Part shown: in pieces, positions 1-7,513 of the stretch
Position numbering within the stretch: the stretch's first letter is position 1
Layout: the number at the start of each line of letters is the position of its first letter
Assembly: GCA_002336475.1 (NCBI GenBank)
Contig: DDCX01000025.1
Location: 1-24,245 of the forward strand
Reading direction: 5' to 3'
Length of the DNA: 24,245 bases
DNA from: Flavobacteriales bacterium UBA1995
GTDB lineage: Bacteria > Bacteroidota > Bacteroidia > Flavobacteriales_D > Sanyastnellaceae
Translations under genes and position numbers: made by a program
The notes under the pieces: generated by a model
Databases searched by the model: none
Told to the model about the DNA's origin: nothing
The model's input: only the letters and a program-made list of their open reading frames with translations

Positions 1-1932
1 CATGTCGACGGAGGCTCCTCGAGGTTTGATCCCAACGGCACCGTCTACCAATCGGTATGCGCAGGTTGCGGTGGGATGAATGACTTTCCTTCCACTGACA
101 ACGCATGGAGCCCGAACAATCCCAGTCCGAACTGCAACATGGGGGTGTTCAAATTCGAGCTGGGCAAACTCAATGCCAACATCAACATCGATGGCCCCGA
201 CCAATTCTGCCAAGGCGACAGCGTTCAGTTCGAAAACTTCACCTCTGGCCCAGCAGCGTTCACCTGGGACTTTGGTGATGCCACCTTTAGCGATGAACCG
301 GAGCCATTGCACCTCTATGGCCTCAACGGCACCTTCGAAGTAGAGGTCATTGCACAAGACACAACGGGATGCCTGGCTGCGGACACCGCCTATGTCAGCG
401 TCACCATCGCCCCCAATGCCGACCCCCAAATCTCACCTGTCGACCCCCTTTGCCTGGGAGAGAACACCACACTGCTCGGAAGCGGAAACGGCGACCTCAG
501 CTGGTCACCCCCAGATGGATTGAGCGATGCCACCACGGCCAATCCAACCGCCAGCCCGGCTGCGTCTACAACCTATACCCTGACAGACGTGACCCTGTGC
601 GGAACCGCTTCCGCCTCCATCAATGTGGAAGTCGTCGACATGGCCACCTCTGCAAGCAATGACACCCAAATCTGCCTGGGCGACGTTGTACCTCTGGCCA
701 TAACCAGCCCTGCACCCAATGCTGTCAATTGGTCCTACGCTTGGTTTCCGCCAGACGGCCTCTCGGACCCTTTTGCTTCAGACCCATTGGCCTCACCTGC
801 CGCCACCACCACCTATACCGCGACAGCAACGACCGACGAAGGTTGCCAAGAGTTCCACGACATCACGGTAGCCGTCGTGCCCTCTGCTCCTGGTGGCGAA
901 GTCTATCCCGCCGTCAACTTGTGCGACGGACAGAGCGCCCAGCTCGGGGCTGCCGACGGCAGCACTTGGATCTGGAGTCCCACCACAGGATTAAACAACC
1001 CTGCCAGCCAAACACCGTGGGCCAGCCCATTGGCCTCTACCACTTATACCGTGGCCATCACCAACCTCTGTGGAACCGGCACCGATGAGGTTACCGTCAA
1101 TGTGATTGTGCCCGAAGCCACGGTGACCCCGGGAGGTTGGGTCTGCCCAGGCGAACCCTTTGGGGTAAGCGCCTCAGGCGGCGTGTCCTACCAATGGGTT
1201 CCCGGCGCATTGGTGGTGCAGCCCGGCGCAGCAGAAACAGCAGTGGTTACAGCCACCAGCCAAACATTTACAGCCTACGTAACAGATGCCGACGGTTGTG
1301 TCGCCTCCGCCGACCTGACCGTCAATGTGTGGCCGCCGCCTGTGGTTGAAGCGGGGCCAGACCAACGCAACGCCTGGCTAGAGCCCACCTTCTTGTACGG
1401 TTCCGTTAGCGGGGCGCCCATCGACTCCTTGTGGTGGACTCCTGCCGACGCCTTGTCCTGTTCGGACTGTTTGGTGCCAGAAATTCTGTTCCAGGACGAC
1501 GGCATTTTTACCCTGCACGTCATCGACACCAACGGTTGTCGTTCCGCAGACGTGGTCGAAGTGGAGTTTTACTACCCCCTTTATGTTCCAAATGGGTTTA
1601 CACCCGACGGCGATGGGTTGAACGACGGGTGGAGGCCCGAAGGGGCCTGGCTCAACGGAGCAGGCACCTACCTGCAAGGGTATCCCGACCTCTCTGTGCT
1701 CCCCGGCTATCGCCTTGAAATCTGGAACCGTTGGGGCGACCTCATCTGGTCGACAGAAGACCCGCGGGCCTATTGGACAGGCGGGGTAGGGGGTCCTGGC
1801 ACAGCGCCAGGAGTTTCTACAATTGGCGCAGGAGCGCATGCTTCCCCGGCAGGCGTCTACAATTGGAAGGTGCGTTTCCCAACATTCAAGGGCATCGAGA
1901 CCCGACAGGGAAAGTTGAGCCTGATCCGCTGA
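1..1932 (+). CDS. T9SS type B secreted multi-domain adhesin-like protein, 5' end missing
   Basis: The frame is open from the first base of the window, so the true start lies upstream; the Met at 76 is internal. The visible part begins with a Cys-rich motif (SVCAGCGG) of the kind found in large Bacteroidota surface proteins. A PKD-like domain follows at about nt 196-360 (FTWDFGD), then four related Ig-like modules (nt 448 to about 1340), and a C-terminal domain at about 1573-1929 with the motifs YVPNGFTPDGDGLND and LEIWNRWG. That last domain matches the gliding-motility-associated CHU_C family (type B sorting signal), which by family knowledge directs export through the type IX secretion system. 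The product is therefore inferred to be an extracellular or surface-attached protein. I see no enzyme domain in this part. It converges on the next gene with a 22-bp gap and no clear terminator. The exact ligand or role cannot be told. Confidence 0.88.
   Translation, partial: HVDGGSSRFDPNGTVYQSVCAGCGGMNDFPSTDNAWSPNNPSPNCNMGVFKFELGKLNANINIDGPDQFCQGDSVQFENFTSGPAAFTWDFGDATFSDEPEPLHLYGLNGTFEVEVIAQDTTGCLAADTAYVSVTIAPNADPQISPVDPLCLGENTTLLGSGNGDLSWSPPDGLSDATTANPTASPAASTTYTLTDVTLCGTASASINVEVVDMATSASNDTQICLGDVVPLAITSPAPNAVNWSYAWFPPDGLSDPFASDPLASPAATTTYTATATTDEGCQEFHDITVAVVPSAPGGEVYPAVNLCDGQSAQLGAADGSTWIWSPTTGLNNPASQTPWASPLASTTYTVAITNLCGTGTDEVTVNVIVPEATVTPGGWVCPGEPFGVSASGGVSYQWVPGALVVQPGAAETAVVTATSQTFTAYVTDADGCVASADLTVNVWPPPVVEAGPDQRNAWLEPTFLYGSVSGAPIDSLWWTPADALSCSDCLVPEILFQDDGIFTLHVIDTNGCRSADVVEVEFYYPLYVPNGFTPDGDGLNDGWRPEGAWLNGAGTYLQGYPDLSVLPGYRLEIWNRWGDLIWSTEDPRAYWTGGVGGPGTAPGVSTIGAGAHASPAGVYNWKVRFPTFKGIETRQGKLSLIR
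448..1340 (+). repeat. Four tandem Ig-like modules inside the T9SS adhesin
   Basis: Four units start at about nt 448, 670, 919 and 1141. Each begins with a Cys-x-Gly pattern (CLGE, CLGD, CDGQ, CPGE). The first three carry a W-x-P-x-x-GL core and an (A/N)SPxA(S/T)TTYT segment near the end, and a second Cys lies towards the C-terminal side. The units are 64-83 codons long and have diverged in DNA sequence, so this is a protein-level repeat rather than a recent duplication. The fourth unit has lost the ASP..TTYT segment. Confidence 0.75.
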
Positions 1933-1954
1933 ACAAACGGTGGTTCCGTCAGGC

Positions 1955-2827
1955 TCAGCGCAAAATCAAATCCGTAGTTGCTATCCGTTCTTCACCGTCC
2001 ACCAGGTGGACCGTGTACACACCGGGTTCAAATGGCCGGTCCGCAATGAAGAAAATGCACGCCTCCATTTGCTCACCTGCGTAATCCAGCAATCTCGCTG
2101 CAGAAGCCGGGACCCCTCCCAGCATGGCCACTGGAGCACGGTCGCCTGGAGGCATCACCTGACCGCTCGGGTCCAACACCTCCAAAAACAAGGTGCGTTC
2201 TCCCTTCTCGGCAATCCTGTTCTCCAAAAGGGTGAAACAGGTCTTGATCATTTCAGCGCGTTTGGCCCTCGAAGTCTCCCGCTGTGAACCTGTCGAACTT
2301 ACCCGAATGGCCATGGGGTTCAGGTCCATGGCTTGCAACACCCTCCCCGCCTCGATGATTTCCTCCATGTTGTCCTGCTTCTGGACCAAGGCCGAATTGC
2401 GCTCCCGGACTTCCGTTACCTCCTGGGCCATAGCGTCCCGTTCAGCCTGCAGTGCGATGTTGGCTTGGTTCAAAGAATCAATGGTCACCACATAGCCTTG
2501 CATGATTTTGCGCAGGGTTCCCGCTTCTTTCTTGAGCTTGGACACACTGTAATTCCGGTCGCGAACTTTTTTGATGAGGCCTTCAATTTCGCTGCGCTGT
2601 GCAGACATTTCTGCCATCATCAAGGAGTTCTCCGTCTGCAAAGTGTCATAGCTGAATCGCAGCTTCTGTAGATCCAGCTCCAGGGATTGGCGCTCAAATT
2701 CACCGGCGTTGATTTCTCCTGTTTGCACCTCAATGGTGGTGCCTTGCTGGGAAACCTTGAATCCCAAATACCCTGCTGTGCAAACGAGCACCGCAATGAT
2801 GATCAAATATGTCGACCGCTGTTCCAT
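1955..2827 (-). CDS. Membrane-anchored coiled-coil protein, conserved Bacteroidota family of unknown function
   Basis: The 290-residue product starts with MEQR and has one hydrophobic segment at residues 6-23, which looks like an N-terminal membrane anchor. A long heptad-rich, Glu/Gln/Lys-rich coiled coil follows from about residue 30 to 165, then a compact C-terminal domain of about 120 residues rich in beta-type sequence. The segment TLRKIMQGYVVTIDSLNQAN and the later pattern KRAEMIKTCFTLLEN resemble, from memory, a widespread uncharacterised Bacteroidota family. The start was set at 2827 because it puts the membrane segment at the N-terminus; an upstream Met at 2887 would add 20 residues that look unconserved. 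It lies 78 bp downstream of the yraN-like gene on the same strand and may be cotranscribed with it. Topology suggests a periplasmic coiled coil, but the function is unknown. Confidence 0.8.
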   Translation of the reverse strand: MEQRSTYLIIIAVLVCTAGYLGFKVSQQGTTIEVQTGEINAGEFERQSLELDLQKLRFSYDTLQTENSLMMAEMSAQRSEIEGLIKKVRDRNYSVSKLKKEAGTLRKIMQGYVVTIDSLNQANIALQAERDAMAQEVTEVRERNSALVQKQDNMEEIIEAGRVLQAMDLNPMAIRVSSTGSQRETSRAKRAEMIKTCFTLLENRIAEKGERTLFLEVLDPSGQVMPPGDRAPVAMLGGVPASAARLLDYAGEQMEACIFFIADRPFEPGVYTVHLVDGEERIATTDLILR

Positions 2828-2905
2828 GGAGTGAAACAACGCCACAAAAGCCCCCTTTCGCATCCAGTCCTCACTGAATCCCCACATTCCAACGTGCGTT
2901 TTGCG

Positions 2906-3277
2906 TCAGCGCATCAACGGATAGAAGGCGTCCTGCGTGTGCAATACCCTGTGACCGTATCGGTTCCTCAGGACAGCGATCACATCGAACCGGACGTTCA
3001 AGCTGCCATCAGGGTGCTGGGCCAAGAAAGCCCTTGCAGCCCGAATCAAACGCTCCTGTTGTGATCGGGAAACCATCCTGTGCCAACCTGCCTGAACGGG
3101 CTCCGTGCGGGTTTTGACCTCCACCAACACCAAGTCCATGCCATCACGCGCCACCAAATCAACCTCCAGCCGGCCCCTCCGCCAATTGCGCGCTAAGACT
3201 TCCCAACCCAGTTCCATGGTATGGTGCAATGCCCGCTCCTCACCCCACCTCCCTAAACCTTGTGCATACGTTTCCAT
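2906..3277 (-). CDS. YraN family (UPF0102) endonuclease-like protein
   Basis: This 123-residue product has the usual length of the YraN/UPF0102 family, a small PD-(D/E)XK-type nuclease fold whose cellular role is not settled. Visible family motifs are GEERA near residue 12, the LEVDLVARDG segment at 37-46 and VEVKTRTEP at 52-60; Glu38, Asp40, Glu53 and Lys55 are the likely metal-site residues. The common family form of the first motif is GEIDL, so the Gly is replaced by Leu here. The start at 3277 gives the typical N-terminus with an alignable GxxGE region; an upstream Met at 3319 would add 14 unconserved residues and would reduce the gap to the divergent gene. It is divergent from the predicted outer-membrane protein at 3330. 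Confidence 0.88.
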   Translation of the reverse strand: METYAQGLGRWGEERALHHTMELGWEVLARNWRRGRLEVDLVARDGMDLVLVEVKTRTEPVQAGWHRMVSRSQQERLIRAARAFLAQHPDGSLNVRFDVIAVLRNRYGHRVLHTQDAFYPLMR

Positions 3278-3314
3278 GGGGCCTAAGGTGCCCCTCGAAC
3301 CCTCCTTCCAGACG

Positions 3315-3322
3315 TACATTCG
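3315..3322 (+). promoter_or_regulatory. Possible -7 box (TACATTCG)
   Basis: It matches 7 of 8 positions of the Bacteroidota -7 consensus TAnnTTTG. It lies 8 bp before the ATG of the outer-membrane protein gene, so the transcript would have almost no leader. I see no good -33 TTG element at normal spacing, so this is a weak call. Confidence 0.3.
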
Positions 3323-3329
3323 CCCGGCA

Positions 3330-4343
3330 ATGCACCAACGTAAGCTTCCATCTTACCACCGTTTATCCTGCACTTCTATCCTCGTGTTGTGGGCCCTCTT
3401 GAGCACGGCCTCCTCAGCACTTGGTCAAAGCAGAAGCCGCAGTATGGGCCAGGCCATAGGTTGGGTCGATGGCCCCAAAGCCCACGGCAAATGGTACGTG
3501 CATTGGGGGTATCACCGGGCTGAATACAGCAAAGCTGACCTCCGGTTCGTAGGCCCGGGCATCAACTTGACCCTACATGACGTCAAGGCCACTGACATGC
3601 CATCAGACTTCGACCCGAAGGTCCACTTGAACCCTGCGGCATTTACGATTCCGCAATTCAATGCGCGAATCGGCCGCAAAATCAAAGATGGCATCACGGT
3701 CCCTGGAGATTTTTGGATCAGCGCTGGATGGGACCACCTTAAATACAAAGTCCCCCACACCGTTCACCAGGTCAGCGGATTCATCGACAGCACCGTCTAC
3801 GCCCCCAACTCCTCCTTTGATTGGGCGTGGAGGGATTTCAATTTCGAACACTCAGACGGCATGAATTTCATCCGGGTGGCCGCCGAACGAAACTTTGGAC
3901 TTGGCCGCGCGTCCCGAACGAGGCAAACGTGGGACACCGCCAACAAAAAGTGGCGATTCGGACTGCAAACTGCAGCCAGCCTAGGGGTGGTTTTGTGTGC
4001 CACAGACGTCCGTTGGATGGGCATACGCACCAAACATTTCTGGCGCATCACAGGCTGGGGAGTCAGCGCAAGTACAGGGGCCTGGTTTCAGTATGGACGG
4101 TTCCGAATGCTCGCCAGAATCCACGCTGGATGGCTGGACATTGGAAGAAGCAATTTCTTGGCATCCAATGACTTAAGTGGTGAAACCCCTGTGGTGGAAG
4201 GCGCCGCTGCGGCCCTGCTGGATGCCAGTTCGGTGCGCCACTCCATGGCGTTTCTAGAACGCGGCATCACGGTAGCCTACCATTTTGGGCGCTCCGGAAA
4301 ACCCGGTGCAGATGAGCGCATTCGCACGGCGCCAAGCCGTTAA
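3330..4343 (+). CDS. Predicted outer-membrane protein, conserved Bacteroidota family
   Basis: The 337-residue product has an N-terminal signal peptide: basic start MHQRK, a hydrophobic core around residues 14-30, and a likely cleavage site near SSALGQ. The mature part is rich in alternating aromatic and polar residues (WYVHWGYHRAEYSKADLRF, FWISAGWDHLKYKV), as expected for a beta-barrel. From memory, the pattern 'WGYxRA..SKADLxF', 'LNP..FTIPQFNARIG' and 'FEHSDGMNF' matches a Bacteroidota family annotated only as hypothetical. The ATG at 3330 was chosen because it gives the signal peptide; an upstream in-frame start would run antisense through the yraN-like gene. A TACATTCG element lies 8 bp before the ATG. 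No partner or substrate can be read from the sequence. Confidence 0.78.
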   Translation: MHQRKLPSYHRLSCTSILVLWALLSTASSALGQSRSRSMGQAIGWVDGPKAHGKWYVHWGYHRAEYSKADLRFVGPGINLTLHDVKATDMPSDFDPKVHLNPAAFTIPQFNARIGRKIKDGITVPGDFWISAGWDHLKYKVPHTVHQVSGFIDSTVYAPNSSFDWAWRDFNFEHSDGMNFIRVAAERNFGLGRASRTRQTWDTANKKWRFGLQTAASLGVVLCATDVRWMGIRTKHFWRITGWGVSASTGAWFQYGRFRMLARIHAGWLDIGRSNFLASNDLSGETPVVEGAAAALLDASSVRHSMAFLERGITVAYHFGRSGKPGADERIRTAPSR

Positions 4344-4366
4344 ATCCGTCAGCGCTTGCGCCTGAC

Positions 4367-4374
4367 TATCTTCG
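4367..4374 (+). promoter_or_regulatory. Possible -7 box (TATCTTCG) before the RluB-like operon
   Basis: It matches 7 of 8 positions of TAnnTTTG in the 49-bp gap after the outer-membrane protein gene, 18 bp before the ATG at 4393. This would give a short leader and start the four-gene operon that runs to 7878. No convincing -33 element is seen. Confidence 0.35.
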
Positions 4375-4392
4375 CGGGTCACCGCGCATTTC

Positions 4393-5373
4393 ATGTCCGA
4401 CTCTCCCCGCTCACGCCGTCCACAGCGCACAGGCCGCTCCGACAACCCCAATCGGAAGCGCCCCGATGCCAATTCCGGCCAGCCCGAAAAGCGCGGTTTC
4501 GGCACCCGCCGTTCCCTTTCTGACACACCAGCAGCCGCACCAGATGGACCAAAAAAGGAAGCGCGCGGCGGTCACAAAAAAGGACGGCCCGCCACCACCC
4601 GGGGTGGACATCCCCAGAAATTCCGGCCCAAAAAGCGCGCGCCGCTCAAAGACGTCAATGCCCCGATTCGACTGAATAAGTTCATCTCGAATTCTGGAGT
4701 ATGTGCCCGCCGTGAAGCAGATTTACTCATCACAGCAGGCGCGGTAAGCGTCAATGGCGAAGTGATCACCGCTTTGGGAGCCAAGGTGATGCGCACCGAC
4801 GAAGTGGTCGTAGAAGGACAACGCATCAAGCCAGATGCCAAGCATTACCTCGTACTCAACAAACCCAAGAACTTCTTGGGGACCGCGGGCGACAAGCAAG
4901 GCCGCAGGACGGTAATGGATTTGGTCCGCAACGCCACCAAGGAAGTGCTGCTTCCAATCGACAAAGTGGAGCGCATGGATACGGGCTTGTTGTTCTTCAC
5001 CAACGACCCGGAAATCGCCGAACGCATGCGCCAACCAGGCACCAAAATCCGCCAGTTGTATCACGTCACCCTGCACCAGAAAGCCCGCCAAGAGCACTTG
5101 GACGCCATGGTCGAAGGCGTAAATATCGAAGGGCAACACTTCCAAGTGGAGGCTGCGCATTTCATTGACCCTGAAAAGCGGCCAAAAGAAATCGGCATAG
5201 AAATCCACTCTAACAGGCCCAAGGCATTGACCCGCCTGCTCAACCACCTCGGTTACGACGTGGCCCGTTTGGACCGCACCATATTGGGGCCTTTGACCAA
5301 AAAAGACTTGCCGCGCGGACATTGGCGCATGCTCAACCGTGAAGAACTGAGTTTGCTCAGAATGTCCCTCTAA
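4393..5373 (+). CDS. RluB/RsuA-family pseudouridine synthase-like protein with altered active site
   Basis: The 326-residue product has a basic, Pro/Gly/Arg/Lys-rich tail (residues 1-88), an S4 RNA-binding domain (about 91-140, IRLNKFISNSGVCARREAD), and a pseudouridine synthase domain (about 150-326) with YLVLNKP, GRRTVMDLV, TGLLFFTND and the C-terminal LTKKDLPRGHWR. By domain order it belongs to the RluB/RsuA class that modifies rRNA. The oddity is that the universal GRLDxxTxG catalytic motif reads DKVERMDTG (residues 190-198), which in an ungapped alignment puts Glu193 at the catalytic Asp. The later RxRQVRR-type segment is also degenerate (RPKALTR, 275-281). The flanking family motifs are intact and the frame is open, so a sequencing error is unlikely. 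It may be a variant enzyme or a catalytically dead rRNA-binding factor. It is the first gene of the operon, 14 bp before the glycosyltransferase. Confidence 0.85.
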   Translation: MSDSPRSRRPQRTGRSDNPNRKRPDANSGQPEKRGFGTRRSLSDTPAAAPDGPKKEARGGHKKGRPATTRGGHPQKFRPKKRAPLKDVNAPIRLNKFISNSGVCARREADLLITAGAVSVNGEVITALGAKVMRTDEVVVEGQRIKPDAKHYLVLNKPKNFLGTAGDKQGRRTVMDLVRNATKEVLLPIDKVERMDTGLLFFTNDPEIAERMRQPGTKIRQLYHVTLHQKARQEHLDAMVEGVNIEGQHFQVEAAHFIDPEKRPKEIGIEIHSNRPKALTRLLNHLGYDVARLDRTILGPLTKKDLPRGHWRMLNREELSLLRMSL

Positions 5374-5387
5374 ACAACCTTGCTGCC

Positions 5388-6137
5388 GTGTCTAACAGCC
5401 TCGTCATCATACCGACCTACAACGAAAAAGAGAACATCACCCGCATGCTCAATACGGTGATGTCGCTGTCCCCAAAACGCGGCAAACCGTTCCATGTTTT
5501 GGTGGTTGACGATGGTTCACCGGACGGAACGGGCGACCTCGTCCGCGAGGCCCAAAAAGCGCATGATGGCCGCATTCATTTGCTCGAACGTTCCGGCAAA
5601 CTTGGCCTGGGAACCGCCTACATCGCAGGGTTCAAGTGGGGCCTTGAAGCCGGATATGAATACCTGTTTGAGATGGATGCGGACTTCAGCCACAACCCCA
5701 AAGACTTAGAACGGCTGCGCGAAGCGTGTATGGATGGCGCTGGCATTGCTGTCGGTTCGCGGTACACCAAAGGTGGCGCTGTCTCCAACTGGCCGTGGCA
5801 CCGCATTGCCATGAGCTATGGTGCTTCGCTGTATGTCAATGCCATCTTGCGCCTCGGCGTCAAAGACCCCACCGCTGGTTTCAAATGCTACCGAGCAGAG
5901 ACCTTGAAAGCCATCCGATTGGATCACATCCATTTCATTGGCTACGCCTTCCAAATTGAGATGAAATACAACGCCAAGCGGTTGGGTTTCTCCATCGATG
6001 AAGTCCCCATCACTTTTGTAGACCGCGAGTTGGGCACTTCCAAAATGAGCCTGAACATCTTCAGGGAGGCCTTCATTGGTGTGTTGCAAATGCGCCGCTT
6101 CGACATCAGACCTGCCGACGCCACAGACCCCTCATGA
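5388..6137 (+). CDS. Family 2 glycosyltransferase, DPM1-like (polyprenyl/dolichol-phosphate mannosyltransferase type)
   Basis: The 249-residue GT-A fold protein would transfer a sugar from a nucleotide sugar to a polyprenyl phosphate at the inner face of the cytoplasmic membrane. Motifs are IIPTYNEKENI at 7-17, VVDDGSPDGTG, the metal-binding DxD (EMDADFSHNP), VGSRYTKGG, and the DPM1-type C-terminal region (PTAGFKCYR, GYAFQIEM, ELGTSKMS). No C-terminal membrane helices are present, as in single-domain DPM1 proteins. The start is a GTG at 5388, chosen because the fold begins immediately after it and it lies 14 bp after the stop of the pseudouridine synthase-like gene. Its stop overlaps the start of the dihydroorotase gene (ATGA). 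The sugar and acceptor lipid cannot be deduced. Confidence 0.92.
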   Translation: MSNSLVIIPTYNEKENITRMLNTVMSLSPKRGKPFHVLVVDDGSPDGTGDLVREAQKAHDGRIHLLERSGKLGLGTAYIAGFKWGLEAGYEYLFEMDADFSHNPKDLERLREACMDGAGIAVGSRYTKGGAVSNWPWHRIAMSYGASLYVNAILRLGVKDPTAGFKCYRAETLKAIRLDHIHFIGYAFQIEMKYNAKRLGFSIDEVPITFVDRELGTSKMSLNIFREAFIGVLQMRRFDIRPADATDPS

Positions 6138-7513
6138 ACCACCTCTTCACTGGCGCCACCCTCGTGCACGAAGGCCGCACCGAAACCGGCGACCTTCTCA
6201 CCGATGGAGACCGCATCAAGGCCGTAGGCAAAAACCTTACCCAACATTCTGACCCGGCCATTGCCACCGCCGCACGCCAAGCACAGGTGCACGATTGTAA
6301 GGGGCTGCACCTGCTTCCCGGCCTGATCGACGACCAGGTGCATTTCCGCGAACCAGGCCTCACCCACAAAGCGGAAATCGCCACAGAATCCCGGGCAGCC
6401 GTGGCAGGCGGCATTACCTCTTTCATGGAGATGCCCAACACCGTGCCCCAATCCCTGAACCAAGGACTGCTCCAAGAGAAGTACGACCGGGCCGCTGAAG
6501 TAAGTCCGGCGAACTACAGCTTTTTCATGGGGGCTTCCAACGGCAACCTGAAACAGGTGCTGCTGACCGATCCTCAGTCAGTTTGTGGCGTCAAAGTGTT
6601 CATGGGAAGCTCCACGGGCGACATGTTGGTCGACGATGCAGCCGTCCTCGAAGGCATCTTCAAAGAGTGCCCAATGTTGATCGCAACGCACTGCGAAGAC
6701 GAAGCCACCATTAGGGCCAATGCTGCCGCTGCCCGTGCGAAATTCGGCGATGAGGTGCCCATTGGCCAACACCCCCTCATTCGCAGTGCAGAAGCGTGCT
6801 ACCGCAGCTCCTCTCGCGCTGTTGAACTCGCTGCGCGCACCGGAGCCCGCTTGCATGTCCTGCACATTTCTACGGCGAAAGAACTCGGCCTTTTCGACGG
6901 GTCCATTCCCCTCTCCGAGAAGCGCATCACCGCCGAAGCCTGCACCCATCACCTGTGGTTCAGCGATGCGGATTATGCCGAACGCGGGACCCGCATCAAG
7001 TGGAACCCCGCCGTCAAAACTGCGGAAGACCGGGCGGCCCTCCGGGCGGCCCTCAAACCGGGCGGTGCCATCGACGTCCTCGCCACGGACCACGCCCCCC
7101 ACACCAAGGCAGAAAAGGCCAACGGATATTGGACGGCTCCCTCTGGTGGACCGCTGGTACAGCATGCCTTGGTGGCCTTGTACGAAGGCGTGGCCCAAGG
7201 TTGGCTCCAGTTGACCGACATCCCTCGGCTGGCGTCGCACCGCGTAGCCGAGCTGTTTGACATCGAAGGCCGGGGATTCCTCCGTCCAGGCTATTTCGCG
7301 GACTTTGTTTTGGTCAACCCCCATGCGCCTTGGACCGTGACAGAAGAGGGCATTCTAAGCAAATGCGGCTGGTCACCCTTCACCGGAGATCGATTTTCGG
7401 CCCGTGTTGTCGGCACTTGGGTCAATGGCACGGAAGTCTGGGACGGCGAGCGTGTTGTCGAACCTTCGAACGGAGGGGCGCACGCTGGACGCAGAATGAC
7501 CTTTGACCGATGA
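6134..7513 (+). CDS. pyrC: Dihydroorotase (amidohydrolase family), metal-site His replaced by Gln
   Basis: This 459-residue enzyme of the cyclic amidohydrolase superfamily is predicted to interconvert carbamoyl-aspartate and dihydroorotate in pyrimidine synthesis. Visible motifs are LPGLIDDQVHFREPG (61-75), GGITSFMEMPNT, the likely carboxylated Lys in GVKVFMGSSTGD, ATHCEDE, LHVLHIST, and the catalytic Asp in VLATDHAPHT. The usual metal motif is D-x-H-x-H; here the first His is Gln68, with His70 kept and the other ligands intact. I recall the same DDQVHFRE form in other Bacteroidota dihydroorotases, so this is probably a lineage trait rather than loss of function. Allantoinase or dihydropyrimidinase is the alternative within the superfamily, but the FREPG and EMPNT motifs favour dihydroorotase. 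ATGA overlaps join it to both neighbours. Confidence 0.9.
   Translation: MNHLFTGATLVHEGRTETGDLLTDGDRIKAVGKNLTQHSDPAIATAARQAQVHDCKGLHLLPGLIDDQVHFREPGLTHKAEIATESRAAVAGGITSFMEMPNTVPQSLNQGLLQEKYDRAAEVSPANYSFFMGASNGNLKQVLLTDPQSVCGVKVFMGSSTGDMLVDDAAVLEGIFKECPMLIATHCEDEATIRANAAAARAKFGDEVPIGQHPLIRSAEACYRSSSRAVELAARTGARLHVLHISTAKELGLFDGSIPLSEKRITAEACTHHLWFSDADYAERGTRIKWNPAVKTAEDRAALRAALKPGGAIDVLATDHAPHTKAEKANGYWTAPSGGPLVQHALVALYEGVAQGWLQLTDIPRLASHRVAELFDIEGRGFLRPGYFADFVLVNPHAPWTVTEEGILSKCGWSPFTGDRFSARVVGTWVNGTEVWDGERVVEPSNGGAHAGRRMTFDR

Noticed and set aside
4349..4365. Possible hairpin TCAGCGC-TT-GCGCCTGA
   Set aside because: It needs a bulge and a two-base loop and has no T run, so it is not a credible terminator.
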